In this document: one piece after another, positions 13,071 to 13,117 of the stretch | Layout: the number at the start of each line of letters is the position of its first letter | Position numbering within the stretch: position 1 is the stretch's first letter | From: Dialister sp. CAG:486 | GTDB lineage: Bacteria; Bacillota; Negativicutes; Veillonellales; Dialisteraceae | Direction of reading: 5' to 3' | DNA length: 13,117 bases | NCBI GenBank assembly: GCA_000434475.1 | Contig: FR879593.1 | Coordinates: forward strand, 2,184 to 15,300 | Translations under genes and position numbers: made by a program | The notes under the pieces: model-generated | Seen by the model: the letters and a program-made list of their open reading frames with translations, nothing else | Told to the model about the DNA's origin: nothing | Databases searched by the model: none

Positions 13071-13117
13071 AAGGAAAACGCTGATTAAATAGCAGAGCCG
13101 GATTTCATATGGATTTT
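13071..13117 (+). mobile_element. Second MITE-like element, left end only
   Basis: AAGGAAAACGCTGATTAAAT and the following AGCAGAGCCGGATTTC align with the left end of the element at 11136 (GGAAACGCTGATTCAAT, GCAGAGTCAGATTC). The window ends inside it, so the other end and any cargo or transposase cannot be seen. Confidence 0.6.

Overview
This window looks like a piece of a low-to-moderate GC Firmicute chromosome. It is most likely an anaerobic Negativicute (Dialister- or Megasphaera-like), judging from pyruvate carboxylase, rubredoxin, an iron-dependent alcohol dehydrogenase, a T-box leader and strong AGGAGG-type ribosome binding sites. That placement is inference, because there is no rRNA or species marker here. 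Most protein genes lie on the minus strand. Only mscL, a tRNA-Leu gene and a truncated gene fragment lie on plus.

Layout from left to right. (1) 1-2229, minus: pyruvate carboxylase, cut by the window edge, with a recognisable promoter. (2) 2230-2679: repeat-rich intergenic DNA. (3) 2680-5547, minus: a UvrD/PcrA-type helicase fused to a RecB/Cas4-like Fe-S nuclease domain. (4) 5548-5961: repeats. (5) 5962-7551, minus: a large polytopic membrane protein, probably DUF6020/GT-C-like. (6) 7552-8082: more repeats. (7) 8083-8235, plus: the first ~47 codons of a uroporphyrinogen-decarboxylase-family gene, ending inside a heptamer repeat, followed by a shared terminator. (8) 8298-9578, minus: an amino-acid/dicarboxylate:cation symporter behind a promoter and a T-box-like leader (9712-9962). 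(9) 10166-10594, plus: mscL with a C-terminal zinc ribbon and two terminators. (10) 10863-11027, minus: rubredoxin. (11) 11136-11298: a MITE-like inverted repeat whose partner is cut by the right window edge at 13071-13117. (12) 11478-11561, plus: tRNA-Leu(UAG) with a near-consensus promoter and terminator. (13) 11628-12797, minus: iron-containing alcohol dehydrogenase with an upstream inverted repeat.

The genes do not form one operon. Each has its own spacing, ribosome binding site and often its own promoter and terminator. The common theme is anaerobic central metabolism (pyruvate to oxaloacetate, aldehyde/alcohol redox, rubredoxin electron transfer) plus transport and osmotic protection.

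The two things most worth attention are these. First, there is a T-box-like leader on the symporter whose tRNA-acceptor-reading bulge reads UGAG instead of UGGN; the transporter it controls also has unusual substrate-site residues. Second, the gaps between 2.4 and 8.3 kb are built from a modular repeat vocabulary, including several unrelated tandem repeats that all have a 7-bp period, and one such tract supplies the stop codon of a truncated gene. I saw no CRISPR array, phage genes or intact transposase.
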